Shown here one piece after another: positions 49,396 through 58,052 of a DNA stretch of 64,000 nt. The notes beneath the pieces are model-generated. The model was not told the origin of the DNA and did no database searches. It was given only the letters and a program-made list of their open reading frames with translations. Every line of letters starts with the position of its first letter. Within the stretch, counting starts at the first letter, position 1. A program made the position numbers and the translations under genes. The DNA is from Candidatus Binatia bacterium (GTDB taxonomy: Bacteria; Desulfobacterota; Binatia; Bin18): NCBI GenBank assembly GCA_022820725.1, contig JAJEFA010000009.1, positions 62,001 to 126,000 of the forward strand, read 5' to 3'.

Positions 49396-51285
49396 ATGCG
49401 CGTTATGATCCAGGCTTTTGTGTGTGGTGTGCTGCTGTCGAGCGTGGGTATTTCTTCGAGTTGGGCCTTCTCGCCAACCGAAGGGGGAAGTGACGGGGAA
49501 GCGCTCTACCAAGCACACTGTGCGCGCTGTCACGAAGGACAGGTCGAACGCGCGCCGCACCGGGACGTCATGTCACGCCTGCCGGCCGTGATGGTCCTGC
49601 ATTCCCTGGAACGTGGCAGGATGAAGTTCCTCGGCATGGCCCGAACCAATCAGGAGCGGCGCGCCTTAGCCGAGTGGATCACCGGCAGGCAACTGCCGCC
49701 TCCGACCGAAAAGAACGAGACAGTCGCCGGGTTCTGCGCAGACGCGCCGGGCGAGTTCATGGTTGAAGACGGTGCTCCGCAGTGGAACGGCTGGGGAGTC
49801 GATAACTTCAACACCCGCTTCCAATCCGCCGAGGCTGCCGGGATCAGCGCCGAGCAGGTGCCTGAGTTGAAGGTCAAGTGGGTGTTCGGGTTGCCCATGG
49901 ATTTTCGGGTCTCCCAGCCGACGGTGGTCGGCGGCCGGGTGTTCATCGGTTCGCTCCAGGGCCGTATTTATTCGCTTGACGCCAAAACCGGCTGTCTGCA
50001 TTGGTCGGTCGAAACTGCGACCGGGGTGCGCGCCACCCCGGTGGTTGACAATCTGCCCGCCACCACCCCGCCGCGCTACGTTGTCTATGTGGGGGACGCG
50101 GCAGCCAATGTGTATGCGCTTGATGCCCGCACGGGTAAAGAACTCTGGAAAGTGGACGTAGACGACCATCCCCTGGCGCGGATTACCGGCACACCCAAAA
50201 CGCACGGCAACCGGCTCTACGTGGCCACCACTTCCCTGGAAGAAATCGCCGGCGCCGACCCCACCTACGAGTGTTGTACGTTCCGCGGCAAGATCATGGC
50301 GCTCAACCGCTTGAACGGCAGGCTGGTCTGGAAAGCGTATACCATTCCAGAGCCCCCGGTGCCTGTTCGCAAGAATGCGATCGGCGTGCAGCTTTGGGGG
50401 CCGTCTGGCGCCTCGGTCTGGTCCTCGCCGGCGCTCGACCCGGAGCGTAACCGCATGTATGTGACCACGGGGGATAATTATTCCGACCCGGCCTCGCTGA
50501 CGAGTGATGCGGTGATGGCCTTTGATATGCGGAGCGGCCAAGTCCTGTGGTCAAAGCAGTTCACCGTGGGTGACGCCTGGAATGTCGCCTGCGAGATTGG
50601 GGACGACACCAACTGTCCGGAGGCGCGCGGCCCGGACCTGGATTTCGCCTCCTCGCCCATCCTGCGCATTCTGCCCGACGGCCGGCGGATCATCCTGGCC
50701 GGCCAGAAGTCCGGGGTGATGCACGCCATCGACCCGGACCGCGATGGTGAAATATTGTGGCAGCACCGCGTCGGCAAGGGCGGCCTGCTCGGCGGGATTC
50801 AGTGGGGGTCGACGGCAGACGCCGAACAGGTCTATGTGGCCCTGTCCGATGTCGTCCGTAAGACGGTAGAGAATGCGGACGGGAGCTGGACCAGGATCCT
50901 GGACGGCAGTGTCGGAGGCGGCATGTTTGCCATTGATATCGAGAGCGGCGAGCGCAAATGGCACGTCCCGGCAGTCGGCTGTGGAGACCGGCCGCAGTGC
51001 AGCCCGGCCCAGTCGGCGGCCGTGTCGGCCCTGCCCGGCGTGGTGTTCTCCGGCTCGGTTGACGGCCATCTGCGCGGCTATGCGACCGACACCGGAGAGG
51101 TGGTGTGGGACTACAACGCCGTCCAGGAATATGCGAGCACGAACGGCGTCAAGACCACGGGGGGGTCTTTTGACGGTCCGGGGCCGACGATTGTGGACGG
51201 CATGCTGTATGTCCACTCCGGCTACGGCTATCGGGGCGGGGTGCCGGGCAACGCCCTGATCGCGTTTTCGGTCAATGGAGAATAG
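49396..51285 (+). CDS. Cytochrome c-PQQ beta-propeller dehydrogenase (polyvinyl-alcohol dehydrogenase-like)
   Basis: A 629-residue periplasmic protein: signal peptide (residues 1-24), a cytochrome c domain with CARCH at 42-46, then an eight-bladed PQQ-type propeller. Blade motifs include LKVKWVFGLPMDFRVSQPTV, VFIGSLQGRIYSLDAKTG, VYALDARTGKELWKVDVDDH, VWSSPALDPERNRMYVTTGD and GMLYVHSGYGYRGGVPGNAL. The order cytochrome-then-propeller is that of polyvinyl alcohol dehydrogenase and differs from quinohemoprotein alcohol dehydrogenases, which have it at the C-terminus. It would pass electrons from an alcohol to a respiratory chain. Cofactor PQQ is inferred; no pqq genes are in the window. Confidence 0.88.
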   Translation: MRVMIQAFVCGVLLSSVGISSSWAFSPTEGGSDGEALYQAHCARCHEGQVERAPHRDVMSRLPAVMVLHSLERGRMKFLGMARTNQERRALAEWITGRQLPPPTEKNETVAGFCADAPGEFMVEDGAPQWNGWGVDNFNTRFQSAEAAGISAEQVPELKVKWVFGLPMDFRVSQPTVVGGRVFIGSLQGRIYSLDAKTGCLHWSVETATGVRATPVVDNLPATTPPRYVVYVGDAAANVYALDARTGKELWKVDVDDHPLARITGTPKTHGNRLYVATTSLEEIAGADPTYECCTFRGKIMALNRLNGRLVWKAYTIPEPPVPVRKNAIGVQLWGPSGASVWSSPALDPERNRMYVTTGDNYSDPASLTSDAVMAFDMRSGQVLWSKQFTVGDAWNVACEIGDDTNCPEARGPDLDFASSPILRILPDGRRIILAGQKSGVMHAIDPDRDGEILWQHRVGKGGLLGGIQWGSTADAEQVYVALSDVVRKTVENADGSWTRILDGSVGGGMFAIDIESGERKWHVPAVGCGDRPQCSPAQSAAVSALPGVVFSGSVDGHLRGYATDTGEVVWDYNAVQEYASTNGVKTTGGSFDGPGPTIVDGMLYVHSGYGYRGGVPGNALIAFSVNGE

Positions 51286-51492
51286 ACGCCCTTCTACGTC
51301 GTCGAGGCGCATCTTGGACCTGCTCCTCCAACGGATGTATGGTCTGACCGGTGTCCATGTTGTCAGGGGCTGGGTAGGTGGCTCACGCGTCGGTAAGAGC
51401 ACGCTGTGCCTCTTGACACGCTTCGCAGACTCCTCCTCCGGCTTGACTTCATTCGCACTCTCGCTTATCGGCCTATTTTGAGGCTGCCTCCC

Positions 51493-53229
51493 GTGTCTAC
51501 TCTCCTTTACGAGCCTGATGAACACCCGCCGTATGCGATCGCCTTTGGCATCAGCGCACAACGGGTGATGGCCATGGCGCCCAGTCTGGTGCTTATCCCG
51601 ACCATTATCATGCGGGCGGCAGAGCAGGACGAGACCTATCTGGCCTGGGCCATCTTCGCGATGTTGATGGTCAATGCCGCGACGACGGTCTTACAGACCT
51701 TCCGCATCGGGCGCGTGGGCTCCGGCTATCCGCTCGTTATGGTGACCAGCAGTGCCTTCATCGGCGTGTGCATCAGCGCGCTCAGTGCGGGCGGGCCGTC
51801 CCTGATGGCGACCCTGCTGCTCGTTTCTGCAGGATTCCAGTTCGCGCTGGACACCCGTCTGTCCTTGTTGCGACGCTTCATCACGCCGATGGTGACCGGA
51901 ACGCTCCTCGTCCTGATTGCCATCTCCATCATGCCGGCGGTCTTCCGGATGCTGACCACCGTGCCGGACGGGACGCCGTGGGCCGCAGCCCCGGCGAGCG
52001 CGGCGGTCACCTTTGCCACGGTCGTGGCGCTCCTGTTGCGGGCTTCAGAGTGGTGGCGGTTGTGGGCGCCACTCATTGGGATAACGGTCGGCTGTGCGGT
52101 AGCCGCACCGTTTGGTCTGTACGACCCGGAACCTATAGGGGCCGCACCCTGGATTGGTTTTCCCCTGAACGCCTGGCCGGGGGTGGACTTAACGTTCGGG
52201 CCTGCCTTCTGGTCTCTCCTGCCCGCCTTCCTGTTCGTCATGCTGATCGGCACGACGGGGACCCTCGGCCATGCCGTCTCCACGCAGCAGGTCTCGTGGC
52301 GCCGGCAACGGGCGACCGATCTCCGCTCGGTTCAGGGCGCGGTGGCTACCGTTGGCGTGAGCAATCTGCTGTGTGGCCTCGCCGGGACGATACCGACCGG
52401 GACCGCCCCGTCGAGCGCCCCGTTTGTGGAACAGTCCGGCGTGGCGGCATGCCGGGTCGCGGTGTGCGTGGGCATCCTTTTCTTCGTCCTGGCCTTTTTG
52501 CCCAAGGTGATGGCCGTGTTGATCGCCATTCCGAGCCCGGTGGCGGCCGCCTATCTGGCTATTCTGTTCGGTCCCATTCTGGTCCAGGGTATGCAACTGG
52601 CCCTCCAGAGCGGTAACGACTCGCGCAAGACCCTCATCATCAGCATGGCCGTGTGGGTGGGGATCGGCTTCGAGTCTCAGGCCATCTTCTCCGACTATCT
52701 GAGCGGAGTGTGGGAGGTCCTGCTGGGGAACGGCATCACCGCAGGAGGTCTCATGGTGGTGGGATTGACCGCCTTTATGGAACTGACCGGTGCCCGGCGG
52801 CGGCGGCTCGAAATCGAGCTGGGGATCGCCGGACTGCCCAAGCTGACGGCGTTCCTGCGCGAGTTGGCTGCCCGCCTGGGCTGGAGCGAGGAGACGGCCC
52901 AGCGCCTGTGCCTGATCGGGGAGGAGGCGCTAACGAGTCTGATCCAGCAGATGGACGCCAAGGCGACGGAGCACGCCAAGCCGCGCTTACGGGTGCTGGC
53001 CCGCCAGGACGGGGCAGCCGTGGAGTTGGAGTTTATGGCTGCGGTGGGCGAGGAAAACCTGGAGGACCACCTCGCGCTGTTGGGGGAACAGGCGGAGACG
53101 CTCGACGAGCGAGAATTCTCGCTGCGCTTGCTGCGCCACTTTGCCTCGTCCGTCCGCCACCAACAGTACCACAATATTGATATTGTAACCGTGCGCGTCG
53201 ACGGCCCGAGATCGAGCCTGGACTCATGA
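51493..53229 (+). CDS. NCS2-family permease fused to a HATPase-like C-terminal domain
   Basis: A 578-residue protein from the GTG at 51493 (an upstream in-frame GTG at 51406 gives 607). The N-terminal 440 residues are a xanthine/uracil permease: YAIAFGISAQRVMAMAPSLV, VGSGYPLVMVTSSAFIGV, FVMLIGTTGTLGHAVSTQQV and GTIPTGTAPSSAPFVEQSG. The C-terminal 130 residues resemble an RsbW/anti-sigma HATPase: LTAFLRELAARLGWSEETAQ, then LIGEEALTSLIQQMDAK as N-box. The later ATP-binding G-boxes are not evident, so it may be a degenerate regulator domain. It would import a nucleobase and may respond to a cytosolic signal. Confidence 0.85.
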   Translation: MSTLLYEPDEHPPYAIAFGISAQRVMAMAPSLVLIPTIIMRAAEQDETYLAWAIFAMLMVNAATTVLQTFRIGRVGSGYPLVMVTSSAFIGVCISALSAGGPSLMATLLLVSAGFQFALDTRLSLLRRFITPMVTGTLLVLIAISIMPAVFRMLTTVPDGTPWAAAPASAAVTFATVVALLLRASEWWRLWAPLIGITVGCAVAAPFGLYDPEPIGAAPWIGFPLNAWPGVDLTFGPAFWSLLPAFLFVMLIGTTGTLGHAVSTQQVSWRRQRATDLRSVQGAVATVGVSNLLCGLAGTIPTGTAPSSAPFVEQSGVAACRVAVCVGILFFVLAFLPKVMAVLIAIPSPVAAAYLAILFGPILVQGMQLALQSGNDSRKTLIISMAVWVGIGFESQAIFSDYLSGVWEVLLGNGITAGGLMVVGLTAFMELTGARRRRLEIELGIAGLPKLTAFLRELAARLGWSEETAQRLCLIGEEALTSLIQQMDAKATEHAKPRLRVLARQDGAAVELEFMAAVGEENLEDHLALLGEQAETLDEREFSLRLLRHFASSVRHQQYHNIDIVTVRVDGPRSSLDS

Positions 53230-53498
53230 ACGGGGGAGACATGCCAGTCCTTCAAGCGGGAGATGGGGAAGCTGAAAGGCACCGCTCCCACCTCCCCCCG
53301 ACCTGAACAATCTTCGACCGGCTTCCCGAGGCGTCTCAGAACGAGCCGGTCGAGAAGCTCAACCTCGAAATTCCGCCGATCAGAAGCGGCCGATCCCTTA
53401 GAGAGCGCCTTGGCCACCTGCACCCGCAGATTGCGAGGCCGCGACCGCGCGCCGTCTTTAGCCTCTGCTGCTTAAAGCGGCGAGAAGGCAGCCTTTGG
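53230..53498. other. Intergenic region with possible degraded coding sequence
   Basis: This 269-nt space between convergent genes holds no convincing gene. On the minus strand, one frame without start or continuity reads a coherent basic stretch including QVAKALSKGSAASDRRNFEV and ELLDRLVLRRLGKPVED. It has the composition of a real protein C-terminus, perhaps a gene remnant. I cannot name it. Confidence 0.35.
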
Positions 53499-55766
53499 TT
53501 ATGCACGCAGGCTGATCGGCTCAAGCGCATCGCTCTGCGCCTGCACCGCACCGATAATGGCCGCGTCCTGATAGCCCTGGGCCTGAAGCTCCCGGATACA
53601 CGCCTGGGCCTGCTCGGATGGGATGCTGGCCAGGAGTCCGCCGGCGGTCTGCGGGTCGAACAGCAGCGCATAGTATGGGTGCTGGGCTGCCCGCTCTACC
53701 TCGCGAATAGCCCGCCGCAGCCGAATATTCTGCGGTTGCAGGGACGAAAAAATGCCTTGCTGAACGATCTCCAGAGCACCCGGCAGGATCGGCAGCCGTT
53801 CCATATTGAGGACCGCGTCTACAGCCGAGGCCCGGACCATTTCAACCAGATGGCCCAGCAGGCCGAATCCGGTCACATCGGTCATGGCGGTCGCACCGTG
53901 CTGACGCAGGCAGTCTGCTGCGGCTCGATTGGACTGCCGCATGGAGGCGAGCGCGGCTTCGATCCAGCGGCCTTTGGCTTTGTGTCGCATGTCTGCGGCA
54001 AACAGCGCGCCGGTTCCCAGGGCCTTGGTCAGAATCAGCGCGTGTCCCGGCTGCATACCGCTTTTTTTCAGAACGGATTCCTGACTGGCCAGACCGTTGA
54101 TGGCAAATCCAAGCGCCAGTTCGCTGCCCTCACTGGTATGCCCACCGACCAGAGCGGTGTGTTCCCGGTTGAGGACCTCCAAGGCCCCAGCCATGAGTTG
54201 CGTAAGCTGGTCCTGTACCTTGTGTTCCAGGCCGTACGGGATGGTGACCATGGCCAGGGCGGTCTGTGGCTCCGCGCCCATGGCAAAGATGTCGCCCAGG
54301 GCGTGAGTGGCCGCGATTTGACCGAAGACAAACGGGTCTTCAATGAAGGCCCGGAAAAAATCAACGGTCTGCACCATCGCCTTTCCGGGGGGGACGGTGA
54401 CCACTGCGGCATCGTCCGGCGCGTGCAGGCCGACAATGACGTCGGAGCGGTCAACCGGCTCAAGACGCGCCAGGGCCTGGTTCAGGACCGTACTGCCGAT
54501 CTTGGACCCGCAGCCACCGCACCGCATGGCAAAGGCGGAAATCTCTTTGAGAACGTGCGCATCGGCCAAGCCCTGTTCTACCTGAGCTGGCTCGTCTTCG
54601 GGCATGTGCGGCAACTCGTTGTATTTACGGATAAAGCGCCGGTCGATCCAGTCTTTCCAGCGCCAGACCCACTTGCCTTCGCACACCCAGCGTGAACGCG
54701 AGGCCACCGCATATTGGTCTCCGGTAGAGATCAGGCTCAGAAACTGCCTTTGCGGCACAAAGGCTTTGACCGTCTGGCCGCGCAGGAAGCGGCGCAAATT
54801 CTTTGCCAACGGCGGCCCTTGGCGGACGGCGAACACGCCCGATTTTGGACGGGGATGGTTGACGACCGCGGCAATATCCCCGGCGGCAAAAACCTCGGGA
54901 TGGGAAACGGACTGGAGCGTGTCCTGCACCGCGATAAAACCCTGCTCGTCTGTGTCCAAGCCGGCCTCCCTCGGCCATCCGGCGGCGCCGGCTGTGGTGA
55001 CCCACAGCGTCTCGTCCAGAGCGAGTTGAGTGTTATCGGCAAATCGCACGCAACCCTCATCCGTGGCGGTAACGAGGCAATTCGTTCGGATCTCAACCCG
55101 ACGCTTTTTGAGAATACGTTGAAACGCGGCCCGAACGCGCGCGTTGTGGGTCGGCAGAATCTCTTGTGTCCCGCTGATGAGGTAAAAAACGAGATGGTTG
55201 GCCGACCGTCCCTGCTGGGCGAGCAGACGTTCGAGGCGATATTGGACGGCCAGCAAGAGTTCTACGCTTCCGGCTCCACCGCCGATGACGCCGATTGTCG
55301 TGCGTGCGGTACGGGCCAGACAGCGCTCGCGGAGCTGTTCCCAATGCCGCCAAAAACTGTCTATAGGCTTGACGGCCACCCCGGTGTGCGCAGCGCCGGG
55401 TATATGCGCGACGGCAGGCGTGGCCCCGATATTAATGGACAAGGCATCATAGGCCACGGGCGGGCGGGCGCGACACACGACCTGCTTGTTGGCCAGGTCC
55501 AGGCCGATTGCTTCATCGTGAAAAAACTGTGCCCCAGCAAACCGGGACAGCGGTCCAAGATCGATATGAGCCTGATCAAAGGCGTAATGTCCGGCGATAT
55601 AGCCGGGTAACATGCCGGAATACGGCGCGTGCGTATCGCGACAAATCAGCGTCACGCGGACGCCCGGCAGCGGCTTCATCCCAAAGCGTTTCAGCACCGT
55701 GACATGACTGTGGCCACCGCCAATCAGAACCAAGTCTTTGACTACCGGAGTGGATGTCGGCCTCAC
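53499..55766 (-). CDS. selD: NADH dehydrogenase-like flavoprotein fused to selenide, water dikinase (SelD)
   Basis: A 755-residue fusion. Residues 1-380 are an NDH-2-like pyridine nucleotide-disulphide oxidoreductase: [60 protein letters not shown]. From about 405 it is SelD, making selenophosphate from selenide and ATP. The SelD loop is [11 protein letters not shown] (about 412-422), where the first Cys after GG and Lys match E. coli Cys17 and Lys20, and the second Cys is Ser. [52 protein letters not shown] and [16 protein letters not shown] follow. Such fusions are known. It gives the selenium supply needed for the SelW gene at 11428. Confidence 0.95.
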   Translation of the reverse strand: MRPTSTPVVKDLVLIGGGHSHVTVLKRFGMKPLPGVRVTLICRDTHAPYSGMLPGYIAGHYAFDQAHIDLGPLSRFAGAQFFHDEAIGLDLANKQVVCRARPPVAYDALSINIGATPAVAHIPGAAHTGVAVKPIDSFWRHWEQLRERCLARTARTTIGVIGGGAGSVELLLAVQYRLERLLAQQGRSANHLVFYLISGTQEILPTHNARVRAAFQRILKKRRVEIRTNCLVTATDEGCVRFADNTQLALDETLWVTTAGAAGWPREAGLDTDEQGFIAVQDTLQSVSHPEVFAAGDIAAVVNHPRPKSGVFAVRQGPPLAKNLRRFLRGQTVKAFVPQRQFLSLISTGDQYAVASRSRWVCEGKWVWRWKDWIDRRFIRKYNELPHMPEDEPAQVEQGLADAHVLKEISAFAMRCGGCGSKIGSTVLNQALARLEPVDRSDVIVGLHAPDDAAVVTVPPGKAMVQTVDFFRAFIEDPFVFGQIAATHALGDIFAMGAEPQTALAMVTIPYGLEHKVQDQLTQLMAGALEVLNREHTALVGGHTSEGSELALGFAINGLASQESVLKKSGMQPGHALILTKALGTGALFAADMRHKAKGRWIEAALASMRQSNRAAADCLRQHGATAMTDVTGFGLLGHLVEMVRASAVDAVLNMERLPILPGALEIVQQGIFSSLQPQNIRLRRAIREVERAAQHPYYALLFDPQTAGGLLASIPSEQAQACIRELQAQGYQDAAIIGAVQAQSDALEPISLRA

Positions 55767-55789
55767 AGAAGATATCCTTCAGCATGGCG

Positions 55790-55890
55790 GGAACCCACCC
55801 CGGCCTTCGGCCACCCCTCCGGGGAGGGGATTTTATGCTTCTCCCATCCCCTCTTGGGAGGGATGCCGCGTAGCGGCGGGGTGGGTTCCC
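55790..55890. repeat. Family C long palindromic repeat, copy 5
   Basis: GGAACCCACCCCGGCCTTCGG, CTCCGGGGAGGGG, CCCCTCTTGGGAGGGA and GCGGCGGGGTGGGTTCC in order. It lies between the SelD gene start and the hyuA-like gene end. Confidence 0.88.
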
Positions 55891-55916
55891 GTTCTGAAGC
55901 AAAAAACGCACAGATA

Positions 55917-57968
55917 TTATTCATGCTGCAAGAGAAGATTCCCACTCACGTCATACTGGACTGTCCAGCCGGGCGGGACAACCACCGTAGTATCCGGTTC
56001 TTCCACAATGAGCGGGCCGCTCCGGACCTGTTCAAGAGCGGTACGTTGATATACCGCAGCCTCGCATTCACCCACCTGTGGACCAAAATATGCCGTGCGG
56101 GAGGTTGGCGGCGCAGGAGCATTCTCGCTCCCAGCTCCGGTCAGCTCAGTAAAACGCAGGTGGCCGGAGGAGGCTACGGCTTGCAGACGGACGCTGACAA
56201 GCTCAATCGTATCGGCTCGGTCATAACCGAACGCCTGCCGGTGCGCTTCGGTGAAGAGCTGGGCCAGGCGGTCCTGCATGTCCGTGACTGACACGTCGGG
56301 AAAAGGCAGGCTCAGCTCCGCTACCTGATAGCCGTACTTCAGATCGACCTGACGCTCAAAACGAATCTGCTCCTCGGCAATGCCTTCTTCGACCAACTCG
56401 GTCCGCGCCTGGGCCTCAAGTTCCTGGTAGTGACGCAGCACGGCCTGCGGATCAAGCTGATCCAAGGTCACGGCCACGCTGCGGATATAGTCGTGGCGAT
56501 AATCTGCCAATAATAACCCAAGCGCGCTGAACAAGCCGGGGTAGAGCGGAATCTGAACCCGCGTCATACTCAGGCTGTCCGCCAGTGCCGCGGCGTGTAT
56601 CGGTCCGGCTCCACCGAATGCAATCAGGGTAAAGTCACGCGGGTCCCGCCCGCGTTCGGTCGAGACGGCCCGCAGGGCGCGCATCATGGTCGCGTTTGCC
56701 ACCTGGGTGATGCCATAGGCCGCGGCCAGAACTTCGACCTTGAGCGGCCGGGCGACTTTTTGCTCAATCGCAGTCCAGGCAGCCTGGCGGTCGATAGCCA
56801 GGGTCGCGCCAGCAATAGCAGCGGGATTCATATAGCCCAGCACGACATTGGCATCAGTGACCGTGGGCTCGGTTCCGCCCCGGCCATAACAGGCCGGACC
56901 AGGGTCCGCGCTGGCGCTCTGGGGACCGGCTCGTAAGGCGCCCCCGTCGTCTATCCAGGCAATACTACCGCCTCCGGCGCCCACTTCCACGATGTCAAGC
57001 GAGGGGACGCGCAGGGCATGCCCGCCACCACCGAACAAACGGGTCGTTATGGTCGCGCCGCCCCCGATCTCCCCGCCCGGCTTCTCAAGTGGTGCTCCGT
57101 TTTCAATCAAACAAGCTTTGGCAGTCGTCCCTCCCATATCAAACGAGAGCACCTGATCCTGCTGCGTCTCCTGGGCGAAGCGTGCTGCGGCGAGTACGCC
57201 GGCAGCCGGACCAGACTCGATCATATACGCGGGCCGGCGCCGAGCGGCCTGGGCGCTCATGATGCCACCGTTGGACTGCATAATCAGAACGCGCTCGCTA
57301 TAGGTCGAGAGGTGCTGTTCCAGTCGATTGAGATAGCGATCAACGACCGGAATCAGCGAGGCGTTAATGACGGTCGTACTGGTGCGTTCGTACTCGCGAA
57401 TTTCAGGGTGAATATCGTACGACAGACACACCACCGTATCCGGAGCCACTTCAGCAATAAGCTGCCCTAACTGCTGTTCGTGTGTCGGATTGAGATAGGA
57501 ATTCACCAGGCACACGGCAACCGCTTCCACGCCATCGGCCAGAAGCTGATCGATCACAGCCTGAGCCTGCGCCGGATTGAGCGCGCGCTCGATCCGGCCA
57601 TTGCCCAGGATGCGTTCCTGCACTTCCAAACGCAAGGAACGGGGTACGAGGGGAGGCAGGCGATCCCAGTCCGCATCGTAGATATTGGGCCGTCGCTGTC
57701 CGCGCATTTCGAGTTCGTCCCGAAAGCCCTGGGTGGTAATCAGTCCGGTCCGCGCGGTGGTCTCTTCGATGACAGCATTCGAGGCAATCGTCGTGCCGTG
57801 AACGAAGCCTTCGACCTGGGCCTGCGCATCGACCTCATGCACGCAGCGGACGATATCTTCACCAACCTGATCAAGCAGCGAGAGCACCTTTGTGGTAAAC
57901 AGGCGTCCGTCGTCGTCAACCACAATAACATCGGTGAAAGTTCCGCCAATATCAAAGCCTATACGCAT
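55917..57968 (-). CDS. Hydantoinase/oxoprolinase subunit A (HyuA-like), first pair
   Basis: A 683-residue HyuA protein with the ATPase fold of hydantoinase/oxoprolinase and acetophenone carboxylase alpha subunits: MRIGFDIGGTFTDVIVVDDD, FVHGTTIASNAVIEETTART, IMQSNGGIMSAQAARRRPAY, DMGGTTAKACLIENGAPLE and FGGAGPIHAAALADSLSMTR. It couples ATP hydrolysis to opening or carboxylation of a substrate with the B subunit. It is the last gene of a minus-strand A-B-B-A set, with 84 nt between it and hyuB at 58053. Substrate unknown; hydantoins, 5-oxoproline and ketones are all possible. Confidence 0.95.
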   Translation of the reverse strand: MRIGFDIGGTFTDVIVVDDDGRLFTTKVLSLLDQVGEDIVRCVHEVDAQAQVEGFVHGTTIASNAVIEETTARTGLITTQGFRDELEMRGQRRPNIYDADWDRLPPLVPRSLRLEVQERILGNGRIERALNPAQAQAVIDQLLADGVEAVAVCLVNSYLNPTHEQQLGQLIAEVAPDTVVCLSYDIHPEIREYERTSTTVINASLIPVVDRYLNRLEQHLSTYSERVLIMQSNGGIMSAQAARRRPAYMIESGPAAGVLAAARFAQETQQDQVLSFDMGGTTAKACLIENGAPLEKPGGEIGGGATITTRLFGGGGHALRVPSLDIVEVGAGGGSIAWIDDGGALRAGPQSASADPGPACYGRGGTEPTVTDANVVLGYMNPAAIAGATLAIDRQAAWTAIEQKVARPLKVEVLAAAYGITQVANATMMRALRAVSTERGRDPRDFTLIAFGGAGPIHAAALADSLSMTRVQIPLYPGLFSALGLLLADYRHDYIRSVAVTLDQLDPQAVLRHYQELEAQARTELVEEGIAEEQIRFERQVDLKYGYQVAELSLPFPDVSVTDMQDRLAQLFTEAHRQAFGYDRADTIELVSVRLQAVASSGHLRFTELTGAGSENAPAPPTSRTAYFGPQVGECEAAVYQRTALEQVRSGPLIVEEPDTTVVVPPGWTVQYDVSGNLLLQHE

Positions 57969-58052
57969 GTATTCGTCCGTTCAGGGTAGAAGACCGCAGT
58001 GGCTGGGCGAGGGCCATCCAGGAAGAGTGAGTCTGAAACATCCAACCCGCAA

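Noticed and set aside
53263..53475. Small plus-strand open frame
   Set aside because: Ser/Arg-rich with no ribosome site or family; probably chance.
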